The notes under the pieces are model-generated. The model ran no database searches and was not told the DNA's origin. It saw only the letters and a program-made list of their open reading frames with translations. The position numbers were made by a program, and so were the translations under genes. Shown piece by piece: positions 40,477 to 52,690 of a stretch of DNA of 64,000 nucleotides (positions are counted from its first letter, which is position 1; each line of letters starts with the position of its first letter). Location of the stretch: positions 5,030,030 through 5,094,029 of the forward strand of contig CM022666.1 of NCBI GenBank assembly GCA_012295275.1. Direction: 5' to 3'. This DNA is from Chrysomallon squamiferum (lineage: Eukaryota; Mollusca; Gastropoda; Neomphalida; Peltospiridae).

Positions 40477-40730
40477 CTAAAAAGAATGTTAATAACCAAT
40501 TTGAAACAAGTCCACAATAATCAGTTTTAAATTTATAAATATTTTTTAGCACTGTTAATTTCTCTTTTAATAACTCAAATATTATTATTTCATTTATAAT
40601 GAATTTAACTTTTTATTATTTTTATAGAGAATTTACCTCTTTCTTAATTTCATATCTACGTAAACCTTTTCCTTTTTCTTTTAATGTAGTTCTGGAAATT
40701 TTGTTTTTAGAATTTAATACAGAATTTGCC

Positions 40731-40990
40731 TTTTTCATAATTTCACTGATCACTTTTTCTCCATCACTGTAACAGCAATACATAGTATTGTTCCTGGTTC
40801 TGTTCCTAGATTTGTGATCACAACAGTTTTCTCCTGGTTTTCACGAGATTTTCACACACAGTTCCTTGTCAAACAACAAGCTGGTTTCTCTATTCAGAAA
40901 TTCGTTTAATGTTACAGATACAATGACAAAGATGAGTATGCAGTTTAGTATCATAAGAGAAATGGCAATGACAGGAAGAATTAACTTCAT
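40731..40990 (-). pseudogene. TNF-ligand copy C, N-terminal exon with nonsense codon
   Basis: ATG at 40990-40988 begins MKLILPVIAISLM, the same membrane anchor with a changed N-terminus. Codon 50, the second cysteine of the six-Cys module (TGC in A, D and E), is TGA at 40843-40841. The donor has GC instead of GT. No promoter or non-coding exon corresponding to copies A, D and E is found upstream. The right boundary is approximate by a few bases. It is a pseudogene exon. Confidence 0.75.
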
Positions 40991-41759
40991 TTTCCTACTT
41001 TTCTTTTCTTTGTGTTATTGCACTGTATTTATACTGTTATGTAGACATACACAGTTAGCAAATGACCCTTAAAATGGGTGTTGTGTTTAACTGATAAAAA
41101 TGTTAGTAGTAATCAATGATACGAAGATAAAAAGACACACACATAGAAAACGGCGCACACAGATAGTACTGAAACAACAGAATAGTCTTTCAAACAATTA
41201 AAATAAGTCTACACGAAAATAATGACACAGCTTGCAAAAATATGTATGCCTTCTACATCCTTTTCTTTACCGAAATGATTTATATATTTTGTATTACAGA
41301 CAGTTGCAGTTTACAAGAAAATAATATTGTTTTGAAAAATATATTTTATCAGAGAAACTGGGTTTTTTCCGATGGCCTCTTACCCTTGTAATCACATTTT
41401 GATTCGGAAAGTTTGCTCTGAGAAAATATAAACTTAACGATAGGAAATCATCACTGAATCTTTAATAATATATTCTTCGCTTTATAAATTACATGGTATG
41501 TACTGTATTGTAATATACACATTAATGTATTCATTTATACTCTACACCATAGGACCTCATTTATAAAATGATACACAGAATACAAGCTATCTAAAATAAT
41601 CTGTCTTTATTAATATACACACTAATATATACACAGTAAACTCTACACCATAGGATGATACACAGGATACATAATATTTACTATACTGAATCTGTAAGAT
41701 TATATTCTTGGATATATAAATTATATCTGTGTATTTACTGGAATACTTTCTAATGCTAA

Positions 41760-42070
41760 ATCATTGGATATATAAATTACATGGTATGTACTGCACTCTG
41801 TTAATATTTAATCCCTGGATATATATTGTATGTATTTTATTAATCTTTCATACCATTTCCCTGGATATATAAATTCCATGGCATGTACTGTATTCTCTAT
41901 TATATAATCTTTAATAGTTTCTACGTGGATATGTAAAATGCATGGTGTGTACTGGAATCTATTAATCTTTAATACCATTTCCCTGGAATATAAATTACAT
42001 GATAAGTACTGTACTCTGTTAATCTTTAATAATGTATCCCTACCTGGATATATAAATGACATGGTATGTA
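41760..42070. repeat. minisatellite (about 57-bp unit), inverted relative to 380-660
   Basis: Units carry 'tatataaattacatggtatg' and 'ctctgttaatctttaat'. The minus-strand frame with repeated NRVQY/NRFQY phrases is a translation of this repeat. The preceding 41100-41700 stretch has no gene that I can see. Confidence 0.75.
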
Positions 42071-42218
42071 CTGTACTGGAATAATACTTTATCCTGGATG
42101 TTCAAATTACGTCATTCTGTACCTTTTGTTCCATTTCGTTACATATGGATTAAAAAAAGAAATCAACTAAAAAAGAAGTATTTAAAAATAAATAAATAAA
42201 CTCACAGGTAATACTTAC

Positions 42219-42349
42219 CATATCATAATGGAGACCCAGTCTTTTGAAACTTTGTTTGGTTAGCACAACCTCTGACACGTGTACACATAAACAAGGAGAC
42301 ACACAACTACAGTGACAACAGCATTTGGGATACAAATTGATTAGACTAC
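42219..42349 (-). CDS. Gene X penultimate exon, second copy, longer form
   Basis: On the minus strand an ATCCAG acceptor is followed by two bases and 43 codons. They start SLINLYPK, pass through a cysteine-rich run CCCHCSCVSPCLC and end SEVVLTKQSFKRLG then LHYDM, in phase 0 before GTAAGT at 42218. The last 20 residues match the exon at 32687-32756. The cysteine-rich half is also present near 42733-42797, where a (TAA)n tract cuts it off. No matching terminal exon is found downstream in this orientation other than the one at 25 kb. It is either an alternative exon of gene X or an orphan copy. Function is unknown. Confidence 0.45.
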
Positions 42350-42615
42350 CTGGATGAAAACTAAAACTGAAACAAAATATTAACTGTCAAAAAATGTCAT
42401 CAACAACAATAATTACAATAACAATAACCACCAATATCAACAGCAATAGCAATAATAGTAAAGATATTAATAATAATGATATTACGTTAACAACAAGCAT
42501 TTTTTGAGATAAAGGTCCTTGAGTATTATATATATATATATGCACAACAAGCTTACACTAATACTCATGTATTAATAGACATGGACATATAAACAAGGAT
42601 ACACATATCAGACAG

Positions 42616-42617
<2 letters not shown>

Positions 42618-42680
<63 letters not shown>

Positions 42681-42692
42681 CATACATACATA

Positions 42693-42735
<43 letters not shown>
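42618..42735. repeat. (TA)n and (TAA)n microsatellites
   Basis: About 58 bp of TA, then TACA units, then TAA units. Frames of Tyr or Ile here are artefacts. Confidence 0.9.
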
Positions 42736-42737
<2 letters not shown>

Positions 42738-42885
42738 CAAGGAGACACACAACTACAGTGACAACAGCATTTGGGATAAAAAGGTTTTGGACTACCTGCA
42801 TGAAAACAAAAAATTGAAACAAAATATCAACAGCCAAAAAAATGTCACAATAAATAAGTGTATGCAAATAAATCTTCTCAATATT

Positions 42886-43014
<129 letters not shown>

Positions 43015-43019
43015 CATAT

Positions 43020-43101
43020 GAAATGTTTTTGTTTCTAATTTCTTTTCCATTATAAGTTCATGCAAACTGGTTTTTCTCAAACGTACAAAAGTCGAGAATA
43101 C
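43020..43101 (-). CDS. Exon-like segment V-F-S-T-F (family X), minus-strand copy
   Basis: A TTTTCAG acceptor precedes 43101; the frame VFSTFVRLRKTS then LHELIMEKKLETKTF is open up to the (CT)n tract. It is the counterpart of 10070-10149 and lies upstream, on the same strand, of the gene X exon at 42219-42349, so it may belong to that gene. No donor is visible before the microsatellite. Confidence 0.3.
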
Positions 43102-43439
43102 CTGAAAACACACAAAAAAACAAAAAGATTAGTTTTCAGAAGGATAACGTAAAGACAATTTCAGAGAAATACTACTAATTGTAACAGAATTGATTATAAT
43201 TATAAATACTCTACAGCTGATTTAGTGCACTATAAATAAATAAATAAATAAAAGGCGAAGAAAGGTATTCACTGTTCGATGTGTGTGTGTGCGTACGTGC
43301 GTTTGAGTGAGACACAGAGTACAGAGTACAGAGTACGAGAAAGAAACGAAAAGTTTTCAATCTGAAAAACAAACAGAGAAAATCTAAAGTTTTTATAATA
43401 ATATTTTTATTTAACAAATTTTATTCAACATTGATATTA

Positions 43440-43563
<124 letters not shown>

Positions 43564-43588
43564 TATGATTTGTAGTGGTTTATTTCAG

Positions 43589-44270
<682 letters not shown>

Positions 44271-44858
44271 AGAAAAGATGTGTGATAATCAGATAAATGA
44301 CTGAAATATATTTTATTTTCCATTTAGTTATTAAAAAGTTATTTTTGTTGTACTGTTTATTTATTTATTATCTACATCAATATTAAGTAGATTAAGCTAT
44401 GCAATTATATATATATATATTTATATGAATTGTTCCTGGCTTTTTTTTAAAACAGAGTAGCGTCGGGTGTTTTCCTGAGTAGAATTTTATCTTACGATGT
44501 ATATCTATGTGGTCTTTAACAGTAAATATGGGGTCATATAACGGTTGATTAAAAATGTATTTAGTGACGTCGTTAAATCAAAAAACACAGTAATCATATT
44601 AATAAACTACGAGTAGTACAATAATTTACATAATATTTACTACATTAGGACCAGCCAAGCGAATCCTGTAACCAATCACGTATTTTTTGACAGCAGTGTG
44701 TAAATTTCATTCTACGTTGGTGATACTTCCATCTCATATAAACGTAAATACAACGTTCTTCACACTTCAGAGATAATAAAAACTGAAATTATTAAAACAT
44801 TCTTATTTAAAAAGCAGAGAACAACGTCTGATGAAATGCATGATTATATATATAAATT

Positions 44859-45161
44859 ATGTTAATTAATAACTTCCTGTCACTTTTCCGCGCATGCCTC
44901 TTTACAAATACTTGCAGATGTAGGATTAGTTTTGGGACAGCTTTTGTTCTTGGAGTGGACATGACTATGATGATATGTAAGGCAGATTGCCAGAAATATG
45001 AATACAGAAATATTGCAAAACAAAAAGTTTTCGCGTTACTTTCTTCTTATTTCCATAACTTTAAAATGCACGAAATACTACTCCTTATGGGTTTGCTCAG
45101 ACAGCCTGAAAACGGAACCATTTTCGTTGGCTACGCTATATTGGCTAAAACAGGGCGTTGA
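44859..45161 (+). other. open frame shared by both direct copies, coding status doubtful
   Basis: The frame contains GVDMTMMICKADCQKYEYRN and HEILLLMGLLRQPENGTIF, and is also open at 54695-54967. A second frame over the same bases is open in both copies as well. The two copies are nearly identical at DNA level, so shared openness is weak evidence. The stretch is less AT-rich than its surroundings and has no recognised domain. It might be an old exon or regulatory sequence. Confidence 0.2.
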
Positions 45162-46514
45162 ATCGGGCCTAAATATTAGTGAAACAAACCAGTTTTTCAT
45201 ACATTTTATTTACGGTTTGGACATAACATAATTTTCCTAAAAAAACACAGTGAAAACTTTCCAAGACTTTCCAAAACGCGTACGAACTTGTATATAATAG
45301 TATAACATTCAGGTTATTCCAGTAAACAATCAGTATGTCAAGGTCACTGTATCAAAGAGACGAAAGGGGAGCCATCACGTGATATAAATTTTAGCTTTGT
45401 TCAATACATGCGCATGCGTATTAACAAGAGTTAGGACGCGTAACAGTGTGTAGTGTTTTTATGCTGTCACGTAGAACAGACACTGTCAGTGACGCCGTGG
45501 AAAATGTTAATATGTAAAGTTATTCAACTTATTGGATAAAATCTATTAAGATGGGTAAATGTGCATTGTGGAATATCTACAAATTCATTTTATACACACG
45601 TACGTACTTTTATGTCAGTTTAATTGATCTTTGCAGTTAACTGTATGACCTTATTCAGAGCAGAGGTCAGCTGAAATACAGACAACAACAACAACAAAAA
45701 AAAAAAAAACGACAACAAATATGTATGTCTTTTACTATACATTTGCGCGCACACAAATATACTCTTATACATTTTTTTTTACTTTAATTTTAATCATTTT
45801 TTAAAATTATTTATTTTTTTTACCGTTGTTTTTAATTAATTATATTTTTGCCTTTTTTTTTTTTTTTTTTTTTTCTTGATGTTTTACAAACTTTATTTAT
45901 TACTGATTATGACGTAAAATTTATAGCCTGGATGGAAAGCTCAGTTCTAGAAGAATGTTATTTATTATTTCTCAGAAACCTTAATCTTAAGAAACACACA
46001 AACATACACACACATTTTTAAAGCAGTCTTATGAATGGGTGCACTGTCTTGCAAATGGCGTTCATGACCTAGTTACTGCTTTGTTAATGAACAGACCTAA
46101 AAAATAATAATAATAAAAAAAAAAAAAAAAGTATCGGTGTTCATATTCATTTTCAACAACAATAACAACAACAACCAAACAACAGATGTATTTATTTATA
46201 TCAATAATAGTGCATTCATACTTTCTAAATCCGTCTATTATTAATTCGGTTGACAACTTTACCTAGTGACCTGACTACTTATTTATAGCTTGGGTGGAAA
46301 GCCCAGTGTGTTGCAAAAATAGCTTGTTATTTTGTAACTGCAAGCAAGTAACAGAAAATTATCTATTACTTGTTAGTATTCATGACTCTCGGGATCCAGT
46401 GATACAAATCTGTCCTGGGCAAACTGCGTGGCTCTGTGCACTGCAATACAATAATAATGCCTCATAGTACACTACAATACAATAATAATGTAATAATCTC
46501 TGGGCAATAATAAT

Positions 46515-46625
46515 GTACAGTAATAATGTCTCATAGTACAGTAATAATGTCTCATAGTACAGTAATAATGTCTCATAGTACAGTAATAATGTCTCATAGT
46601 ACAGTAATAATAGTCTCATAGTACA
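46515..46625. repeat. 21-bp tandem repeat (about 5-6 units)
   Basis: The unit 'cagtaataatgtctcatagta' is repeated in tandem. The equivalent site beside copy A (about 9640-9680) has a single diverged unit, so the array expanded after duplication. The repeated LLLYYET frame on the minus strand is the translation of this array. Confidence 0.85.
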
Positions 46626-46816
46626 GCAGTACTGATTGAATGAGGCTTCCTCCGCTTCGTTGTTAATTGCTCTTATTCAGTTCATGTATCGCCAGCAATT
46701 ATGTAATCATTTTAAACCATATTCCAATAGCATAACTAATTAGTAATGGAACAAATATAAAAATAAATTTAAAAAGGTTAGATATACCAACATCACAATT
46801 CACAAAAAAAAACACA

Positions 46817-46817
46817 A

Positions 46818-46876
<59 letters not shown>
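46817..46876. repeat. (ATT)n microsatellite
   Basis: A pure ATT tract downstream of copy D, in the position of the AAT tract after copy A. Confidence 0.95.
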
Positions 46877-46877
<1 letters not shown>

Positions 46878-47040
46878 CCCCCATTGAAGACTTTAAAGAA
46901 AGATTCAAGTATGTCTAATATAAATGTTTCAGGATAATGTTAAAGTAAAAGGTTCGTTTTATATATACAAGTCCATAGATACAGTGGGCGTACAGAAAAT
47001 TATATATGAACAGTTATAATTCAGGCCTCTCGTAACAATT

Positions 47041-47429
47041 TTACAGCATATACAGGCCAAAGTAGGTTGTCTCAGGATCTCTCAAAATGTTCTTCACAAC
47101 TGATGTTCTCACCACTACAGTGTCATTGGCTTTCAGGTAGTAAACAGCTCCAATGTAGGAAGGAACAAAACCTTCCTGATATTTTCGTACTTTGCATGTT
47201 GTTTGAGGATTTCTGTAGAGGACTTCATAATTTGGATATTTTTCAATTGAGTGACACAGCCTAGCGTATTCTAGCTCTCTCATTTGGTTGGCATGGAATA
47301 AAACGTTGCTGTATATGAAGTAGTAAGCAGCTTCTTTGACTTGAATCCCGTCAGCGACAACAGCAGCAGCTCCTTTCACAAACGATCTTTTACCAGACGA
47401 CGTCCATTTGATGAGAGGCTTCGGTGTGT
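47041..47429 (-). CDS. TNF-superfamily ligand copy D, TNF homology domain exon (intact gene)
   Basis: TNF ligands are membrane-anchored or shed trimers that activate TNF receptors at the cell surface; here this rests on family knowledge. A TTTTCAG acceptor precedes 47429 and the frame ends with TAA at 47043-47041. Joined to the exons at 48664-48924, 48404-48440 and 47836-47943, the coding sequence is 795 nt, a 264-residue type II protein. The TNF domain covers about residues 136-264: YYFIYSNVLF (strand C), RLCHSIEKY and TTCKVR (the CD-EF cysteine pair, about 194 and 214), SYIGAVYYLKANDTVVV with an NDT glycosylation site, and the terminal TTYFGLYML. No furin site of the R-x-K/R-R type is seen. 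All splice sites and phases fit. This is the best candidate for the functional gene of the cluster. Confidence 0.88.
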
Positions 47430-47679
47430 CTGAAAAGTTTGTAAGAATAAATTATTTTTAAATAATATTTTTATTTTAAATTGTCAACAGTTGTAATTAA
47501 TATTACTAATATATTTCTATAACTACTACAAACTCCTGCTGTTGACTACTTTAGTACCATCATTGATATTTTTACTACTAACGTCCTAATACTATTGTTA
47601 TCACAGTTTCTTCTATTATTTCCTAACCACTACTAATAACTATGTGGTTAGTACTACAACTACTTTTACCAGTGCTACT

Positions 47680-47700
47680 AATACTACTACTACTACTATG

Positions 47701-47792
<92 letters not shown>

Positions 47793-47800
47793 TTACTACT
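47680..47800. repeat. (CTA)n microsatellite in the last intron of copy D
   Basis: About 120 bp of CTA units. The same intron has shorter TAG/CTA runs in copies A (8490-8570), C (39900-40030) and E (60100-60230). Frames of Val, Thr or Ser across it are artefacts. Confidence 0.95.
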
Positions 47801-47835
47801 ACGGCTAACACTGCTTCTACTATTTGCTTTCTTAC

Positions 47836-47943
47836 TTTTGTCATATGTTGCAGTGACATCCATTTGTAGATGAGCCGATGTCTTCACATTGTTTTTATTA
47901 TTCAGATTGTAAGCGGCCTCTCTGATCTGTTTAAGTTTCTGTT
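47836..47943 (-). CDS. TNF-ligand copy D, stalk exon B
   Basis: A TTTCAG acceptor precedes 47943 and a GTAAGA donor follows 47836. The 108-nt symmetrical exon (phase 1 to 1) encodes EQKLKQIREAAYNLNN and continues KNNVKTSAHLQMDVTATYDK. It is polar and probably helical, forming the stalk between the membrane anchor and the TNF domain. Copy A has a stop at the sixth residue; copy E is intact here. Confidence 0.75.
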
Positions 47944-48029
47944 CTGAAATATATATATATATATACAGACACATGTAGACTACTGATACATGTATAAATA
48001 TATAGATTCATACATACATACATAGATTC

Positions 48030-48097
48030 GTACACATTGTTTTTATTATCTGAATTCAAAAGATCAGCGACATCTCTGAGCTGCTTTAGTTTTGGTT
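48030..48097 (-). pseudogene. Copy D, duplicated stalk exon A, probably unused
   Basis: A TTTTAG acceptor precedes 48097. The frame reads EPKLKQLRDVADLLNSDNKN and is homologous to exon B. After AACAAT there is only GTGTAC, a poor donor, and its phase would not fit exon B. The same segment has a stop in copy A and a one-base deletion in copy E, which suggests it is not under coding constraint. Confidence 0.5.
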
Positions 48098-48108
48098 CTA
48101 AAACACAC

Positions 48109-48148
<40 letters not shown>

Positions 48149-48403
48149 AATATACATTTGTACATGTTTACATACTTAGACTATACACAAATATGCACGA
48201 ACATACAAATACATAATTATAAACACTTTTGTGGATATTTAAATATGTGTGCCTGAATGTTTCTGTTTGTGTGTGGATCCTTTTCTGTGTATCTGTCTGT
48301 GTTTGTGTATGTATGTGTTTATGATTTTCTTGTGTGTATCTGTGTTTCTGCGACTTTGTGTTTTTATGTATGTCTGTGTGTGTATGTGTCTGTGTTAACT
48401 TAC

Positions 48404-48440
48404 CACTTTTCTCAGCTTTTGTGTGACTTTCGCTCAGTTT
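48404..48440 (-). CDS. TNF-ligand copy D, 37-nt linker exon
   Basis: A TTTGTAG acceptor precedes 48440, and the exon reads KLSESHTKAEKS plus one base before GTAAGT. It joins the N-terminal exon in phase 0 and exon B in phase 1. Confidence 0.72.
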
Positions 48441-48663
48441 CTACAAAGAATAACCAACTTGAAACTAAATAAATATTTTTCAGCACTATTAATTTCTCCT
48501 TTTCATAATTCAAATATTATTTCATTTATAAAGAATTTAACTTTTTATTATTTTTATAGAGGATTACCTTGTTTCTTAATTTCATATCTACAGAAAACAA
48601 TATTTTTTTTCCATTTAATGTATTTATGGAATATAAGTTTTTAAAACTAAATACAGAATTTAC

Positions 48664-48959
48664 CTTTTTCATAATTTCACTGATCATTTTTTCTCCATCT
48701 CTGTAACAGCAATACGTGGTATTGTTCCTGGTTCTGGTCGTAGATTTGTCATCACAGCAGTTTTCTCCTGGTTTGCACGAGATTTTCAGACACAGTTCCT
48801 TGTCAAACAACAAGTTGGTTTCTCTGTTCAGAAATTCGTTTAATGTTCCAGATGCAATGAAACTGATGAGTATGAAGTTTAGTACCATAAGAGAAATGGC
48901 AATGACTGGACGAACTGGTACCATTTTGTGTAACAACTTTTATTTCCTTTACAAGTAAT
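48664..48959 (-). CDS. TNF-ligand copy D, N-terminal exon (membrane anchor and six-Cys module)
   Basis: An acceptor TTTTACAG precedes 48959; the ATG is at 48924-48922 in a good context (cacaaaATGG), and 87 codons run to 48664 before GTAAAT. I chose this ATG because the upstream frame has only non-ATG codons and the same ATG is conserved in A and E. MVPVRP is a very short cytoplasmic part; residues about 7-28 are a hydrophobic anchor. Cysteines at 45, 50, 56, 57, 72 and 73 form a compact module with glycosylation sites at NNTT (67-70). The module contains KPGENCCDDKS and TTYCCYRDGEK. Its pattern resembles small disulfide-rich domains but I cannot name a family. Confidence 0.82.
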
Positions 48960-49353
48960 CTGTAAAACATAACCCAAAGAAAACAAAAAGTTATTAGTAA
49001 TAAATAATACCAAGATAAATACACACACCCGCACACGTACACAGATACAATATACACACACTTATATAACACATTATTTCAGCAAACCAAAAATATACAC
49101 TTGTACATACACAAATATGAAACTTAAAAAATTCACATACAATATACACACGTACATATAGTTCTGTATAATATTCTTTCAAAGAAAAAAGTTAAATAAA
49201 TAATATCAAGATATATTTACATTGATAATATTCCTAGGCGATGTCAAAAAAATTAAAATAAAAAAATAGCAAAGGTTTCTCTTTTGAAAATGCGAGGCCT
49301 GATTTATCAATTTTCAGTGAATGCCTTGTAAGCCACTGTGTACAAATACTCAC

Positions 49354-49501
49354 CACTGAAATCCAATATGACAGCACAGCGATGTGTAATGAAACAGATA
49401 ATCCTCCTGATGAAGACCTTGGTATCTGATGCCACAAAATTTGTTTCCAGTTGTTGAGGAGTGTAAGGAGTAGAGTTTTTCGTCCGAAGTTATTTTTATC
49501 A
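49354..49501 (-). other. Second non-coding exon of copy D
   Basis: A CTTTCCAG acceptor precedes 49501 and a GTGAGT donor follows 49354. It is conserved in length and sequence with 6828-6975 of copy A. The frames across it differ between copies, so it is taken as 5' untranslated. Confidence 0.65.
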
Positions 49502-50204
49502 CTGGAAAGAGGTAGGATTTTAAAGAAATAATTAAAAATAAATATATTGTTTTTTTCTTAAAATAAATGTATAGGGAAAAGTGTGACGGTAGACTGGCAA
49601 TCAAAGATGTAATAATGAAGACAATATAACAAAATTAAAGTAAGCGAAAAACAGCTTGAGATCGCAAAGCGCGCAGTAAATATTCCATACCGTGAAATGA
49701 AATAAACATCCAATCAAGTGGAAGTATTTTGATCAGGTGACTAACCAAGGCGATGATGGCTTATTTGCAGTTTCTACCGCCAAATCATTTTATTTTTAAG
49801 TTAGAAAACAGTTCGGGCTCGATAGATTTTGATGGTTTAATTAAATCACTAAAATGTGTTTTTGTTGTGAAAAATTCAAAAACAAACAACAGCACTCGGT
49901 GAACTCGGGTAGGGCTTAATAGCGGAAAGTTCTACGTTCAGCGGACAAATTTGACAAGCCAGACCGTATCGACCTTACGGGGATTTTTTTTTTTTTTTTT
50001 TTTTTTAATTTTTTTTCAAATTAAGATAATATCACTTAATATTATACAAATGAAATTAGGGCGTGGAAAAATCCTAAACAGCAAAATGAACTGGTACATT
50101 AAGGTGCACATTTTCGGTGTAATATCAGTTAATATTACAAGTCGGTGTAATATCACTTAATATTATACTATACACATGAAATTAGGGCGTGCATAAATCC
50201 TAAA

Positions 50205-50440
50205 CAGCATAGTGAAATTATAATTTTATATAAATATATATAACCTATGAAATAAGTGAAATTATAATTTTATATAAATATATATAACCTATGAAATAAA
50301 TGAAATTATAATTTTATATAAATATATATAACCTATGAAATAAGTGAAATTATAATTTTATATAAATATATATAACATATGAAAAAAGTGAAATTATAAT
50401 TTTATATAAATATATATAACCTATGAAATAAGTAAAACAT
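50205..50440. repeat. intron-1 minisatellite, copy D (about five units)
   Basis: Units of 'gaaattataattttatata' plus 'aatatatataacctatgaaa' directly follow the first splice donor, as in copies A and E. Confidence 0.85.
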
Positions 50441-50458
50441 TTACTTACCTAAATCAGG

Positions 50459-50590
50459 CTGCCTCTGTGTTTATAGTGGAGTGAAGCACGTCTACGCTCT
50501 TTGACAGGCTTCGTTGACTTTTATACCAGCAGATTTTGAAAATATCGCATCATATTCTCTACCAGCTCACTCGATCATTTTTGATTGGCT
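50459..50590 (-). promoter_or_regulatory. First non-coding exon and core promoter of copy D
   Basis: On the minus strand a CCAAT box (ATTGG on plus at 50584-50588) and a TATA box (50519-50525, TATAAAA) precede a non-coding exon ending at 50459 before GTAAGT. The transcription start is inferred near 50490. The segment 'gcgtagacgtgcttcactcc' is shared with copy E. Confidence 0.65.
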
Positions 50591-50639
50591 AAGAGGAAAT
50601 GTCGTCTGCTTTATTTAAATTTATTGCTTAATGTTTTTT

Positions 50640-51120
50640 CTTCTGTGGTTTTTAATTTTTCGCTATAGATTTCGTATAGTCATTTAATATACTATGAATA
50701 ATATGAGCAAAGTCATTATATGTATTTTTTTGTCTGTTTGTATTGTTCATAAATAAGCTACATATTATAGTAGTTATTGTTATAATAGTAGTAGTAATAG
50801 TGGTAGTTGTTGTTGTAGTTGTGGTAATAATAGTAGCTGTTGTTGTTGCGGTTGCTTTTGTCGTTATTCTTAAATAAAGAGTACAGCGTAACTTCTATTC
50901 CTGTGTCAACTAAGCCATACACAACAAAAGGAAAACATGTAGTCTGTGTATCACACAGTGGAAAGTTCCAGCCCGGATTTGTCATCTTACAAGTAATCGG
51001 AATAAATAAGTGTAGTCATCCATCTATTATTACAGGGCCAGGAATATAAAATGTCTCAGAAATATCTTCCAGTGACAGAAGAATCTTCTGTTTGTAAATG
51101 TCACTTGTATCATGACTGTT
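50640..51120. repeat. dispersed repeat upstream of copy D
   Basis: A TTG/GTA-rich tract followed by 'taaagagtacagcgtaactt' and 'agcccggatttgtcatctta'. It is nearly identical to the block at 62990-63420 upstream of copy E, so the promoter-proximal repeats were duplicated with the genes. Confidence 0.7.
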
Positions 51121-51148
51121 GATTCGGTCTGCTTAATAAATAAATAAG

Positions 51149-51179
<31 letters not shown>

Positions 51180-51300
51180 ATGAGCGAAATAAAGTAAAAT
51201 TAAATAAAAACAAAAATAAATGAAAATAATTATTTGAAATAAAACAAATAAGAATAAAAAATTGTAAAAAGTAAATTAAAATAAATAAATAAAATAAAAT

Positions 51301-51500
51301 NNNNNNNNNNNNNNNNNNNNNNNNNNNNNNNNNNNNNNNNNNNNNNNNNNNNNNNNNNNNNNNNNNNNNNNNNNNNNNNNNNNNNNNNNNNNNNNNNNNN
51401 NNNNNNNNNNNNNNNNNNNNNNNNNNNNNNNNNNNNNNNNNNNNNNNNNNNNNNNNNNNNNNNNNNNNNNNNNNNNNNNNNNNNNNNNNNNNNNNNNNNN
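51301..51500. other. assembly gap (200 N)
   Basis: Exactly 200 N between an AAAT-rich tract and an 84-bp minisatellite. The true length is unknown and the array may be longer than shown. Confidence 0.99.
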
Positions 51501-52690
51501 CCATTACATACAAACACACATGTATAGACACATACCACACACACAAACATGTAAACACATAGAGACAGGCATACACATACCTACCATTACATACAAAACA
51601 CACATGTACAGACACATACCACACACACAAACATGTAAACACATAGAGACAGAGAGACACATACCTACCATTACATACAAAACACACATGTATAGACACA
51701 TACCACACACACAAACATGTAAACACATAGAGACAGGCATACACATACCTACCATTACATACAAAACACACATGTACAGACACACCACACACACAAACAT
51801 GTAAACACATAGAGACAGGCACAAACATTACATAAACACATGCACAGACACATACCACACACACAAACATGTAAACACATAGAGACAGACAGACACATAC
51901 CTAGCATTACATACAAAACACACATACACAGACACATACCACACACACAAACATGTAAACACATAGAGACAGGCATACACATACCTACCATTACATACAA
52001 AACACACATACACAGACACATACCACACACACAAACATGTAAACACATAGAGACAGTCATACACATACATACCATTACCTACAAAACACACATACACATA
52101 CACATACCACACACATACAGACAGGCATACACATACCTACCATTACATACAAAACACTCATGCACAGACACATACCACACACACAAACATGTAAACACAT
52201 AGAGACAGGCATACACATACCTACCATTACATACAAAACACACATACACAGACACATACCACACACACAAACATGTAAACACATAGAGACAGGCATACAC
52301 ATACATACCATTACCTACAAAACACACATACCACACACACAAACATGTAGACACATAGAGACAGGCATACACATACATACCATTACCTACAAAACACACA
52401 TACACAGACACATACCACACACACAAACATGTAAACACACAGAGACATGAATACACATACCTACCATTACATACAAAACACACATGTATAGGCACATACC
52501 ACACACACAAATATGTAAACACATAGAGACAGGCATACACATACCTACCATTACATACAAAACACACATGCACAGACACATACCACACACACAAACATGT
52601 AAACACATAGAGACAGGCATACACATACCTACCATCACATACAAAACGCACATACACATACACAAACCACACACAGAAAGATACACACAA
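51501..52690. repeat. 84-bp minisatellite, about 14 units
   Basis: Units contain 'ctaccattacatacaaaaca', 'gacacataccacacacac' and 'atgtaaacacatagagacag'. Because 84 is a multiple of three and stops are absent, frames on both strands stay open and read as 28-residue repeats (minus-strand example MCLHVCVCGMC). Some units are shortened by deletion and so change frame. No acceptor, start or conserved partner supports coding. The array begins at the gap. Confidence 0.9.

Noticed and set aside
47623-47859. Poly-Val and poly-Thr proteins
   Set aside because: They are read from the intronic (CTA)n tract of copy D.
51501-52690. Regular repeats that might be a CRISPR array
   Set aside because: Units are head-to-tail without unique spacers, in an animal genome with introns and microsatellites; this is a minisatellite.
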